Assembly: GCA_000437555.1 (NCBI GenBank)
Contig: FR901023.1
Location: 17,306-48,181, forward strand
Direction: 5' to 3'
Length of the DNA stretch: 30,876 nt
Source: Acidaminococcus sp. CAG:917
Lineage (GTDB): Bacteria; Bacillota; Clostridia; Christensenellales; CAG-917
Below, piece after piece: positions 16,573-29,200 of this stretch; within the stretch, counting starts at the first letter, position 1; the number at the start of each line of letters is the position of its first letter. The position numbers and the translations under genes were made by a program. The notes beneath the pieces were generated by a model. That model did no database searches and was not told the DNA's origin. It was given only the letters and a program-made list of their open reading frames with translations.

Positions 16573-16686
16573 AATTTATTCTTATTTATAATTTATTCTT
16601 ATCTACAATTTTTTCTTATCTACAATTTATTCTTATCTATAATTTATTCTTATCTATAATTTATTTTTATCTATAATTTATTCTTA
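16573..16686. repeat. 17-bp tandem repeat, 6.7 copies
   Basis: Six full units begin at 16573, 16590, 16607, 16624, 16641 and 16658, and a 12-base partial copy begins at 16675. The consensus unit is AATTTATTCTTATCTAT. Units differ from it by at most one or two bases. There are no spacers between units, so this is not a CRISPR array. Each unit contains TTATCTAYA; in two units (16599-16607 and 16616-16624) this is TTATCTACA, one mismatch from the DnaA-box consensus TTATNCACA. A role as a protein-binding array (iteron-like) or a simple slippage product are both possible. Confidence 0.92.
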
Positions 16687-17140
16687 GCGTATCCTCTCGT
16701 TGTATTTAAAGCTTTCAGCAACACCAACGCAAATTGCCTTAGTGTTACAACTTGTAGATTTTTGAAAATTCGTCTCAGCATATCTTACCGTTAATATTTA
16801 ACACTATTATCAGCTTAAACTTAATCTGCTTCACCCTTAAAAATTTATCGCTATGTGCAACTTCGTCTCACTGTGTATAACCGTTATATATAACGCTTTC
16901 CCTAGCACCGCCTTGTAACTTAACCGATAAAATATATCGCTTTTAGCAACTTCATTTCAAAGTAACTTCCCTTTATAATTTTACGTTTACCTTAACTTAA
17001 TTTCACCATATCTCGGCTTTACGGATTTTGCTTTTCCCGCGCACCCACACAATATCTCTCCGTTACAATTTATCACCGGCTACAATTTTATCTTCATACT
17101 TACTGTTACGTTTTATTGATTTTACAATCTTTATTTTACA
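16684..17140. repeat. Decayed ~91-bp tandem repeats, about five copies
   Basis: Anchor words recur at near-constant distance on the plus strand: AGCGTATC (16686) and AGCATATC (16777); CGTCTCA (16771 and 16864); GCAACTTC (16857 and 16946); and CCGTTA-type words at 16788, 16881 and 17060. The spacing is 89-93 bases, and the last pair is about two periods apart. The copies have diverged so far that only these anchors align by eye. The array directly follows the 17-bp repeat. No open frame runs through it, so it looks like an old noncoding duplication. Confidence 0.5.
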
Positions 17141-17243
17141 GCAATTCACCTACACTGTTTTTCTTATCTTTAACGATAATTATAAATTTTATGTTATAGT
17201 TTTTTCGGTTATAATTTTTATATTTTAAAAACATAAAAATATA

Positions 17244-17273
17244 AAAAAGCAAAGGCATTTGCCTTTGCTTTTT
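17244..17273 (-). terminator. Intrinsic terminator of the giant surface-protein gene
   Basis: A perfect 13-bp stem (AAAAAGCAAAGGC and its complement) surrounds a 4-base loop. On the minus strand it is followed by a T-rich tract (TTTTTTATATTTTTATG). It begins eight bases after the stop codon at 17281 and should end the giant gene's transcript and isolate the rpiB operon. Confidence 0.88.
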
Positions 17274-17280
17274 ATTTTGT

Positions 17281-20200
17281 TTAAATATCGTCGTCAGGCG
17301 ATTTAGGTGTCTTCGGAGCTTTGGGCGCTTTTGGAGCTTTAGGCGCTTTGGGCGCTACAGGGTCTCCTGTTGCGTCTGCCGCTATCTTAGGAGATTTCGG
17401 AGCTTTGGGAGCTTTCGGCTTTTTAGGCTCATCCGTCTCCACTACAACGTCGGTGGGCTCTTTGTTGACTTTGGGTGATTTGGGCGATTTAGTCTTTTTC
17501 TTCTTCTTTTTGCCACCGTCTTCACCGTCGGCTTCTGCGTTTTCATCTTCTTCCACTTCGACTTCTTCTCCGTTAGGTCCTACCGCCATTGCCTTTTTCT
17601 TTTTCTTAACCAAGACGATAGTGACGGGAATGCCTACGCCTAGCAAGACTATAAGTACGATTATTGCGATAAACCAATACGGGAACGGAGCGTCAACGAC
17701 AACTACGAAATATCCGGCGTATGATGTGTTGGCAATAACCATTCCGTCCGAAATCTTATAATTTACAGCTTTAAGGTCACCGTCCTTGGTTACAAGGTAG
17801 AGTTGGAAGTCGCTGCCAAGCGAGCTGTTATAAGTAAACGCTACCTGAACGCCGCCGTCAACCTGCATTTGAGTAGTTGCGTCGATAACCATACCGATTG
17901 TTGTCGGAGCGAAGAAATTTCCGAGTGTTTCGACATAGCTGAGGAATTCGTTATAACGAGCGTCACCGGATTTCAATACCCTTGCATTTGCAAATCCGAA
18001 CATGAACGAGAAGAATCCGTCATCAGAAAGCGCGGTAGCTGAAAGAGTTATCTCGCCAAAACCGTCGTCTTCGATTATAGTGGATATCGTTTTGACGCCA
18101 AGAGAATATGTTCCGGTAATATCACCTATCAAAGTGTAATTCTCTTTGGTGCTTGAAATCGTAAATTGATAGTTACCTGCGTTGAGTCTGTTTGTATTTG
18201 TAATCAACTGATTCGTAGTGGTATTTGAAGCAAAATCGTAAACTTTACGATAAAGCACCGCAGCGTTTTTCGTTGTGAAAGTATTAGCGAATTGACTGAA
18301 TTCTTCCGTTACTTCAACATCGAATTTAAGCTGGTTATCCGAGCCTTCAACATATTCTTTCTTGTTAAATTGAAGCGTGACTCTTACCGTGATAGGATTG
18401 ATAACCAAACTCGCCGACTCAGACGTAGTATAAGCATAGTTTTGCGGATTTACGGTATCAACTGCGTTTTGCGGATTATATACTGCATAATACGCATAGC
18501 TTGTCGCATTCTTAGGCAATTCAGCCTCGACATCCGTCAATGTATCGTCTGCGTTAGCAACATAGTATTTACCGTCTCTATAAGGATATCCGCCAATCTT
18601 AGAGCCGTCGGTCAAGACATAGATTATCATTATATCGCTATATGTGACCCTTGAGCCGGAGCCGGAAACGTAGATATAATCTTTTGCGTCGCCTGTTCCG
18701 TCGATTCCGTGTCCGTTTCCGTCATAGTTTATAGACTGACGGTAAACAGCGAGGTTGAACGGTGTCGGATTTACGGTAATTGTCGCTGTCATAATCGTGT
18801 CTTTAAATCCTGTAGCCGTGATGAGCATATTAACCGTATATACGCCTGCGTTTTTAATTTCGCTGACAGGTTGACCGTCAAGGATAATGGAATCGATTTG
18901 TTGAGCAAAGTTTTCAACGCCTGTTCCGATACCTTCAACGACAGGTATATAAACCTCGCCGTCGTAAGTTATGGTTTTGTCATTGAAAATGATGTTCTTG
19001 AAGTCCGCATAGCTTATGACGTATTCCGCAACAAAACCGTTTCCGTTGCCCTCGCCCATCAGGTAGTAGTTGTCGAGATAGTCATAGAGGCAAATAATAG
19101 TATAGTTACGGTTTGCAACGCTATCGACGTTTATGGCTATACCGTATTTTACTTTATCGGCGTCCGAGGTCACCGGCGAAACTGCCGTGGCTTCGGTAGA
19201 AGTAATTTGGTATCCTACGCCTTCCGTATAGTTTGTAGTCACAAAACGCAGATTTATTCCGGTTATAGAACTGTTAAGCTGTCCGTTTGCAAGACCTGAG
19301 GTGTTGAGTTCGGATGCGCTGGACGAGAACATAACCGGGACTTCCACATCGGATGCACCGTAAATTCTGCCTGCGGAATTAGTATATGCGTAAGCAACCT
19401 TTCTTTGAACGACCAAGGCGCCGGCATAATCGGTAAGCACCTGACTTAATTCGTAAACGTTGTTCGAGTTAGACTGTGCGTCCGCTTTGACTGTCGTGTA
19501 ATCGTAATTATACTTTGCCGTCGTCGACATAGAATTGTTGAGAACGAACTTGTAGTTTGTCGCTTCGCCGCCTCTCAATGTCAATCCGTAAATACCTGCG
19601 TTGGAGAACGAGTTGCACGTGGTGTATGCCGTCGGAAGAACAAGACCGTTGTAGAGTCCGATTTCCTCCGCAGTCTCGAATACGACGGTTTCGTCTGTCA
19701 AAGCCTTGTAAGCATTGGCAAGGGTATCGTAGAACTTGCCGTTGCCTGTGGTATAAGCGGTAACGTCAACGCCGTCGTTGTCGACAAACGTATATTCGTA
19801 GAAGTAAGTTGCCTGCGAGAAGTTGTCGCCGTAGTGAGCGAGAACGTAAGGAACGTCGTTAGTAAATTCAACGGTAGCCCCTTCGTTGAGTTTGGCCTTT
19901 TCGGTATCGTCGCCGTTTGCAAGCTTGCCGTTTGCAAGCTTGACGTTGATTTCCTTTTTGGTTATCGTCGCAGAAAGCGAATACTTGGCGTTTTCTATCG
20001 TGTAGTTTTCAATGCCTTCTACTTTAATTTCGCTGATGGTGAAAACTACCGTCCTGTCAAGCGAGAGAGAAGAAGCCGTTGCGTCGTTGAAAGCGACTTC
20101 ACACGAAATAGATTCGATTGCGTCCGCTTCGTCAAGGGCGAGACCGCTGAGCGAAACCGCAAAGCTGTATTGTTCTTTCTTATCAGCAGTGTCTTTCGAT

Positions 20201-23200
20201 GTAGGAACGTAATACAGTCCCGCTTTATCGTCGGGTTTAATTACGTTGGTAGTTCCGTCATATGCCTTTGTGAGCGGTCTGTTATCGAGAACGGTAACGG
20301 TAAGTTTTACGCTCTTCTTCTTTATTGAAGCGCCTTCAACCGAATCGGTAAGGTAGTTATATATGTTTTCCGTCTGATCAACACCCTGCTTGCCGATATT
20401 CGATTTGTCGATGACAGCGTGTTGCTCGCCATCTATGGTGATGAGTTTGAACGCTTCGCCGTAAGTTTCGGAATACATTTCGTCACCCGAAACGAGTGTG
20501 GTTTTAAAGGTGTTGTAAGGAACGACCGTGAGTGTAGTTGTGCCGTAGTTATAATAGGTCACTCCGTTGATTGTCGCATAGACATTTGAAGCGAACGAAC
20601 CGTCACCATAGTAATAAGTCGTACCGTCTTTTGCTACGGCATTGAGGTTTGCGGAATAAACCCCCTCTGCGGTGCCGGTGACAGCAACTATTTTTTCCTT
20701 AAGAGCGCCGTCGGTTGTGGTAAAGGAAGCCGTCTTGCCTTTAATTGCTGTCGGGTCGAAATAGTATTTACCGTCTGCACCGTCTGCCGACTCGAGGTAT
20801 AGGTATCCCTCCGTTGCAGGAGTTGCGCCGTAGGTAAGATAGATTTCCTTTGATTCCGAATCGAGAGCTCCTGAATTGCTGTAAAGTTTGCCCTTGGTAT
20901 CGACGAGCAGGTTATCCGCTGTCTTACCAAAGAGGAATTTGCCTTCGATGCTTACGTATTCCGAACCGACTAATACGTAGGTGCCGTTTTCGGTGGCGAC
21001 GTAATTGATTCCCTTATCGAATTTTTCGAGAGCGGAAACAACGCCGTCGATGATAACGAACGTGCCGTCTGCCGATTGTTCTTGTTTATATACGTTTGAC
21101 GCAACAGGAGCATATTCGGTATCGACTAAAACGTATTCCTCTTTAGATACAATTTCAACGTAACCGTCTGCGCCGTCCGAGATATAGAACGGAGCCACAG
21201 AAGCCTCGTCTGCCAAAACGTATTCTCCCTCAACGAGGACGTAAACGTCGGATACGGGGCTGTAACCTCCTGCCGTAAGCTGATAATATCTCGTATCGAA
21301 CGAAGCGAGCGAATAATACTGTCCGTTGTAGAGAAGCCATTCGCCTGTGGCATCCTCGGTAAGAGTGAAGATATTTTCGGCTATCGTTTCGACGAGAACG
21401 TATTCGCCGCCGATAAGAGCATATTGTCCGTCTGCGCTCGGATTGTAAACTGTTTCGGGCGAATACTTGTTTTCGATTTGAACAACGGCGCCCGCATAGA
21501 AGAAGTAGTTGTCGAAGCCCTCGCCGCTCTTATACACGTTAAGTTTAACCGGAGCGGTTCCGTCGCTGCGATAGTAATAATTTACGCCGTCGATGACGAT
21601 GACCTTATATCCCTTGCTCTCGGGCGAATTGTACACGACGTTGCCTTCGTTGATACTGTCGAAAACAATGCCGTTAACTTGATAGAACACACTCTCGCCG
21701 ACAGAAATCTTTTGCGACGCTTCCGAAGCGGGATAGAAATATTTGACAGTATCGACGGTTACGAAACGATATTCGGTTGTATCCGTATCGATAAGATAAT
21801 ATTTGCCGTTCGCCTCAACAAGCGTATTTTCGCCTGCGGTGTAGAAATAATTCATTCCGTCGAGCGCAAATTGAGATTGTCCCTCTCCGAGCGTATTTTG
21901 ATTGTATCTGGTTTGTGAAGCGATAAGGTCGTATCCGCCTTCCGCATTGGCAACGTAGAGCGGAACCTCTGATACGCCGTCCCACTCGACGTAAGAGCCT
22001 TCGGACTCAACGTAGAGTGCGGAAACCGCAACATATCCGCCGTTAGCAAGTTTATAGAGTGAGCCGTCCGCCGCTTCAACGTATTCGGCGGTTGCCGAAA
22101 CAGTTGTCATTTCGATAGCAGTAACGTCAGTGAATACTCCGTCCGTTTGAACCGCATCACCGCTCTCTACATCTTTTTCAAGCAACACTTCTTCGGTAAA
22201 CGCGTCAACGGGTTCCGATTGAACGTTGTCAAACGTAAATCCGTATTCGGTTTGCTGAGCCCACTGTTCGAAAGTCATTCCCGTCGCTTCAACCCAATCG
22301 ATGAGCGAGAAAGAATTTCCGTCGGTGATGTGGTCTTTGACCGAAACGCTGACGAGCTGATAGTTCATATAGGTGCCTTCGCCCGAATAACCGTTGTATT
22401 TAAGCGATAAGCCGTAAACAGTACCTTCATGATCTCCTGCCGTATCTCCGTCGAAAGTTGCAAACAAATAATCGAGCGTATATTTATAAGTATAATTATA
22501 CTTCACGCTGTAACGCTGACTATCCTCATATTGCGCCTGAAGTTCGGGCGAAAGTTCGCTGAATTTAGCATACGTCGCATTTTGAATGATATAGACGTAT
22601 TCGCCGCTGTTGTCTGCAACGTAAATGGTATTGCCCTTATCGTCTTTGGCTTCCGTCTTGGAAATGATATCCCTTTCCTTGAAGAGTGAGTTGTCAAACT
22701 CATAGCTTTCGACAACGGTAACGACCTTTCCGTCATAAGTCTTATCTGCAAGCGTAATGTTGACGGTAAGCGGAGCTTTCAAGATATTAGCGTAGCCGTA
22801 TGCGGTAAGCGAAATACCTTCCGGCAAGATATAGTTGTATGCCCTCGGGTCGTCGGGATTGAGGTCGATAATCTGATTTATCGAGACGTTTGCTTTTACG
22901 TTTGTTCCTACGTCAATCTGAGTAAACACAACCGAGAAGTCGACCGCTACGTATTCTTTATCGGCGTCGAGGATGCCTTCGCTTCCCTTAATACCGCCGG
23001 AACCGCTTGTAGTTCCGTCATAATACTTATCGTTAATATAAATATTCTGAACGGTAACGCCGAGTTCTTTTCTGCCGAGATATGCTATTTTCGGCAGATA
23101 ATAGCTGGCGTATTCCGTGCCGTCTTCTCTCGTTCCGTCAAAGATAAGTTCTCCGCCCTCATTATAGATATTTTCGTATAAAGCCGAGATATCCGTCAAT

Positions 23201-26200
23201 TCGCCGTTTTCATCGACAAAGTTGACTGTCTTTGAAACGTAGGCGTTTTGTTCGCTGTCCCAAACGAATACGACGAGGCAGTAGTTGTTCAAAATCGTCT
23301 TTTGTTCCTCTGCGGAAAGCGACGAATCGTTGACAAACGCTACGACGTTTTTGAACATAACGTCGACGAGTTCGGTGCCCGTCTTATCCGCATTCATCAC
23401 TACGAAAATTTGCTCGACGCCGTTCCACATAAGCTGAGCGGAGGTGAACATAACCTGCAAGACGTCGAGGTCGTTATTTTCGAAGTAATCGTATGCCGAC
23501 AAAAAGTCAAGCGAATAACGTGTATATTCCGCCTCGTCAAATTCGACGTTTGAAGTTCCGTCGTATCTTCTCGACGTCGAGAATTGAGCGCCGAGTTTTA
23601 ACTTAACGGGCAGAATTTGCGCCTCGTTACATTCGATGACGATACCCTCGCCTATATCTTCTATTTCATAGTTGTTGTTGAGCGAGGAGACTGTGAGAAG
23701 TTTGAACGCACTATATTTGCCTGCGTTGACGGCTTCGGTAAATATTCCGTCGGTAACAGTGCCGAAAACCGCCGTATAGTCAAGTCTTACTTCATCCGAC
23801 TTTTCTTTACGTTCGGAAATGACTTCCGCACCGAATGAGTAAGAGAGGTCAGCCTCTGCGGTCGCGTCGTAAGATTTGTCCTGCAATTCAAAAGATATGC
23901 TCTCTATATTTATAGTGCGTTTATTGATAATACCTACGCCTACCTCGGGGAAAGACACGGTAACGAGGTTTCCTCTTACGGTGACGGTGATATTATCCAT
24001 ACCGGTAATTATATAGTTTGTTTCAGCTTTCTCAAGACTATATGCTACAACCAAACCGCTTATAGTAAGACCTGTTCCTACATCGATTTGCTGACCGCCG
24101 ACGGGGGATTTGAATCCGCCGCTGACAATAATGAGCGAATTGTCTTTTTGCTCCATGGCTATAAAGTCCTGAGCAATCTTATCAAGGTCGGAGCTTCCGA
24201 CAATAAGCGACGAGATATTATCGGCAGTAAGCTGGTCCGTTCCGTCATATATTTTGGAAACTTCGGAAAGTCCCGCAGCCGTCAATGTAACGGATTTTGG
24301 CGTAATTTTTACGTATTCGCTGTCCGCTTCGTTGGGGTTGATTTTGTCAACTGCTACGATATAGTTCGAGGGCAACGAGTGAATATCGCTTGTATTGTAA
24401 ACTACTTCGCCGTTGCTGTTTTTATAGCAAATCATATAGTTAGCTATATCTGCGCCAACCAGTTTGAAATCTTTAAAGGTTATTATTCTATAATCGGCAT
24501 CCGCCATATCGTAACTTGCGGAATATTCAACGCTGACGTCGTCGGTTCTGAGTCCGCCTACAGTAATTGCACTGTATGAAGGAACGTCGGTTGTGCCGTC
24601 GTATTCTTTTGAATATCCGACAAACGTCCATTCACCCTCATTGTTTGAAAGGATAATCTTATAAGGATTGACGATGACCTTTACGGGGATAGGATTGCTC
24701 TCGGCATCATTTTCGCCCGTATAGAAGATTTGGTCATAGTTGCGGTAAGAAATTTCATAGTTAGAGCCGCTCTGGAAGGCGTTGTTTATCGAAACGCCGT
24801 AGAAGCTGCCTTCCGCCAAGGAAGCAGAAACGTTATCGTAAGTCGCGCCCACCCTGCTGACGGTTCCGTTTTCAACAAGCACTCTGTTGAACGTGCCGGG
24901 AACAAAACCGTAAACAGAATAATCTTGAGGTAATACAACGGTGGTTCCTTTATAGATAACCTCATATGTAATATTTGCTTCGTCGCTGCCGTAATCTCTT
25001 TGATATGTATCGCTTGTGAGAACAATTTCAAGCTCTGCGGGAGTTACCTCGACGATATACTTCATGTTTCCGATATCCTCGTTGGAGATATAGTCGGTGA
25101 TAGATTCCGCTTCGCCTGATTGCGAGGTTTGAGTAAATTGCATAGAAACGAGGTAAACGCCGACGTCGCCGTTAAATTCGGAAACGACGCTGAATACGAT
25201 ATTTCCTTCTATTCCGCCTGTAAGGTCTTTTACCGTGCCGTCGATATTCGCCTTAACGGTAAAGAACGAGCTTGAAGCGAGGTTGAACGCTCCGAGGGTA
25301 TCGTTGAGGTAGTTTTCGAGAACGGTTGCGTTGTTTATCTTTTCTGCATTGAACTCATCGTCGAATTCGATGGTGATATTTTGCTTTTGAACGAAAATTG
25401 CGTTGCCCGGATTTTTGAGCGACAAAATCGTGACCCTGACCAAAGCGTTATACTTGACAGCGGTATTGATTGTCGCGACAAAGCCGTTTATAGACGAGCT
25501 GATATACTTATCGCCCGACTCGCTCAAAACGTATTCGCTGTATCTCGGCTGAGATTCGAGATTTTCGATATAGTAATAATCGGTAACGGTATCACCCGAG
25601 CCGTCGTCGTAAGTGAAGACGTAGTAAGGCGTATCGCTCACTCCGTCGTCGGGGACTTGCTCGCCGTCCGGAACGTATGAAACGTAAGGCGTGCAATCGT
25701 TGAGCGTGGCGAGAGATACGTAACCTTCCGCCTGCTCGCTCAGTTTATAGGAATACTTGACGAACACAAGCTCAAGAGGATAATTTGACCAATCGGCAAT
25801 TTCGGTATACACGCCGTCGGTGTAAGTATACTTGGGCGAATTTGAGGGAATATAAATCGTGCTCGAGTCGCCGTCCACGGTTGCCGAATAGAGATTTCCG
25901 TTTGAATTTTCTTCGATATAGTATGACTCGGTATCGACAATTCCGACAGGTGAAATCTGAACGAGTTCAATGATAAACGTGCTGTCGTCCGAAACACCGA
26001 GAGTTCCTATCGTGATATAAGCGTCAGATTCGGAAACGACGTATACGCCGAGCGCACCCGTTATATAACTTGCGTAAACACGGTCGGAAGCGTCGAGGGT
26101 GTAAGACAGCGCAGTATCGGGAGCAATTTGTGTTCCCGCCGCTCCTTCATAATAAACCGACTGTCCGAGAACGGGGCTTATTTCCAAAATACGCTTTGTA

Positions 26201-29200
26201 ATTTCAAAATATTTATAGTTGCCCGTGGCAGGGTCGTGCGAATCGGGAACGTAAACGGTGACGGAGTAATTGGGATTGACCGTAAAGCCGTCGCCCGTTG
26301 TGAGAAAGTCGTAAGTTCCGACTCTCTCGCCCAAAGTTCTCGTTACCTTGCCTGACAATATGACGTTTGCGATATCAACGGAAATTCCGTCGAAAGTATT
26401 TGTTGCGATTATGGCGTAAGGAATGGTCGGGTCGCTGTCGCCGTATTGCTTGGACACCTCGCCCGTAACCTTGACCTTGACTGCAAACGGATTGATACGG
26501 TAAGAAGTGCCCGCCGTATCGTCATAGACAAAATTGTAGTTTAACGAGTCGAAAGTCTGTCCGACGGTAAGCTGATAAAGACCCGCCGCAATACCGGTAT
26601 AGCTTCCGACACCCGAAAGTGCTATTGAACCTGTAAGTCCCGCTACGTAGTAATATTCGTAATCGCTGTCGAGATTGAAATAACTGCCCGCGATATTTAT
26701 ATATCTGCCGTCGTCGCTTATGACGTAGCTGTCACCGCTGAGCATATATTTCGTAACCGATTGAATATATGAATAAGTATAGTAAACGGTTTGAACTTCA
26801 TAATAATTTCCGCCGTTTTCGACGTAGTTTCCGTTTGCGTTTTCAGTGTAAGTCGAGCCGTCATAGGAATATCTTGTCATACCCTTTGCGCTGTAATAAA
26901 CGCCGTTTACTCTGTAATAAGCAAATTTGACGAGATAATCGCTACGCGAAACAGAATCGACTGCAACCGCGTCGTCACCGAGAAGATTTCCGCCGATCTC
27001 AAACGCTATAACGGAATAATACTGACTTCCGCCATAAGTCGTTTCAAGCGAAATAGGTTTAATGGTTATACTGTCTTGAGCCTTATATATATTGAAGACC
27101 GATTCAATGGATGAAGAAACATAATAATTTCCGTCCACTTTGGCTTTTGCGTAATACTCGCCTGTGTTTTTAGGTTTGCCCTCGAGCGGGAGAGTGTAAT
27201 TTGAATCGGTGAAGTAATCGGCATTGAAATCGGCAAAGTTGTCGGCGTTGGTATAGCTGACAAGATTGTCCATGCTGTCGTAAATACCGACTGTGTACGG
27301 AATATCCTGCGCAGTTCCGTTATAATAAGCGGAAGTTCCGCTAAGATTTAACGTGGCAATTTTTCTGAAGCCGAAAACGTAAGCGGTGGGAGAGGTCGAG
27401 AAATTGTAGTTATAATCTTCCGTTCCCTCTATTTTATCGAGAATGGGTCCCAAATTGTCGACCGTCCAATTCATGGTGCAAAGGAAGGTATCGCCCATAT
27501 CATTGGTATCGCCCACGGTAATGCTTCTTGCTATAAGATTTGCATTGTTTTTATCGTATCTGTAACCGAGCGGATCGGTGGGCGTATATAAAACGCTCGT
27601 GATATCCGAATAACCGCCGACGGTGTAATTTGCAAGTGAAATAGTGTTGGGAACAAAGCTGAATTCCTGAACGACGGTGCCCTCGGAATTTGTTGAAACG
27701 CCTTTGTTCCACGAAATGTTAAACGAAACGACGTCGCCTCTGACGAACGAGAAGGTTTCCTCGCCTGCCGAGTTTAACATCGTAACGACAAAATCATCGG
27801 AAGTGTAACCGAGTTTGCTAAACTCGCTAAGCATATTTTTATCGACGAAAGAAGCAATTGTATAGTTATTTGCGTCGACAAGAATTTGCATTGCCGCAAC
27901 GGAGCTGACGTTACCTGCTTGGTCAACCGTCCAGCCGTAAATGGTATAAAGACCTGAAACTCTTGAGACCTGATTGAGGTCAATTGCCCCGAAGTTCAAG
28001 GTGATATCTCCGTCGCCTATATCGATAACGTTGTATGAATAAACATAATCAAAAAGATAAGCGCCGGTAGAATCGGTAAGAGAAGATATGTATTCTTTAT
28101 AATCGGAAGCGGAAAGGTAATTAAGATAGGTTGTATAATCTCCGCTGCCGAGTCCGTTGAAATAGAACGCCGTCGGGTTTATCATATCCTCGCCCTTGTC
28201 GGCATTTTCAAAACTCTTGTCAAACACTCTGTTGCGCACGACGCCGAAATAAGCGACGGTATTATCCTCGCCCTCAGACGGAATATAGGTCTTAATTGTC
28301 GGGGACCACGATTCTGTATACCACTTTCTCGTAGCACTCGTCTGATTGAGCCAGCCTGTGCTGCTTCCGCTGTAATCGGCAAGATAACCGCCCTCGTCGC
28401 TCATGCTTATTTTAGAGCCGATGGGCTGAAAGTCCATAGCAAAATAGCACATTGACTTACCGCTAGAGGTAAGCGACGCTTTGCCCGATTCCAAAGTGCC
28501 CTTATAGACGGTGAAAGTCGTTTCGAGGCTGAAGTTTGATTCCTCGGTTGCCTGCGCCCAAATGGTAAACACGCCGTCGCTATACGAGATATAGAGCGTA
28601 TCGTCAAAGAAGACGTTGTCTAAGGTGGCACCCATAAACTCATACGAACCTACCGTTCCTCCCGAACTGTCTATAGAAGAAATTTTGCCCCCCACAATCA
28701 CAACGACTGCCTCGTCGCCGTTTGCCTTTGTATATTTAAGCGTATTGCCCGAGAGGTTATTGCCGAGCGTTGTAGCAAGAGAGCCTTTGCGAGTTTCACC
28801 TGCAAGCGTGATTGTCGTCACGAGCGTGGGATATAGTCCGTTGGAATTTAAATCCTTAAGACCGAGCCAGTAATATTTCAATCCGTATTCGTTGGTAAGA
28901 TAATCGGTAAACGAAACGTTGCCGACGTTGTCGGTATATTTAACGTCGGAACTCAAGGTAGATTCTTCCGTGTCGTTGTCGACTTTAAAATAGTAAATAT
29001 TTTTTGCCGTGCCGTTTTTGTTTGTTCCTGCAAGGTTGGCAACGGAAACCTCGAGCCTGTAATAACCGGAATTGTTGGCGACGTCAGTCAACGCCAAATC
29101 GACGTTGAAACTTGTAACGTTTTTATATCCTAAAATATAACCGTTGGTATAATGGAAACTTGAAACCCCGTTAGGCATGACTTCCGTTGCGGAACTCAGC

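Larger units (their letters stand above)
16223..17243. other. AT-rich noncoding spacer
   Basis: About 1 kb between the operon promoter and the terminator of the giant gene, much richer in A and T than the flanks. Short open frames on the plus strand (16474-16659 and 17028-17228) lack ribosome sites and encode low-complexity Ile/Tyr/Phe or similar sequence, so I do not call genes. It contains a 17-bp tandem repeat and a series of decayed ~91-bp repeats, listed separately. In 16223-16572 I see no gene, RNA gene or strong promoter. Confidence 0.6.

Noticed and set aside
16474..16659. Plus-strand open frame of 61 codons running into the 17-bp repeats
   Set aside because: No ribosome site; the second half is translated tandem repeat (Ile/Tyr/Phe/Leu only), and the period of 17 is not a multiple of three.
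16573..16686. CRISPR array
   Set aside because: The repeats abut without spacers, the unit is only 17 bp, and there are no cas genes.
16573..16686. Chromosomal replication origin
   Set aside because: The DnaA-like 9-mers have one or two mismatches, and no dnaA, dnaN, recF or gyrase gene is present.
17028..17228. Plus-strand open frame of 66 codons in the AT-rich spacer
   Set aside because: Low-complexity hydrophobic translation, no ribosome site, and it lies partly in the decayed repeats.
17281..17700. LPXTG-type sortase anchor in the giant protein
   Set aside because: No LPXTG-like motif precedes the C-terminal helix, and the tail after it is 108 residues, far longer than a sorting signal.
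17321..17761. Plus-strand Gly/Ala/Leu-rich open frame
   Set aside because: It is the antisense reading of the KAPK/SPK-repeat tail and membrane helix; the GALGAL pattern only mirrors the lysine-proline repeats.
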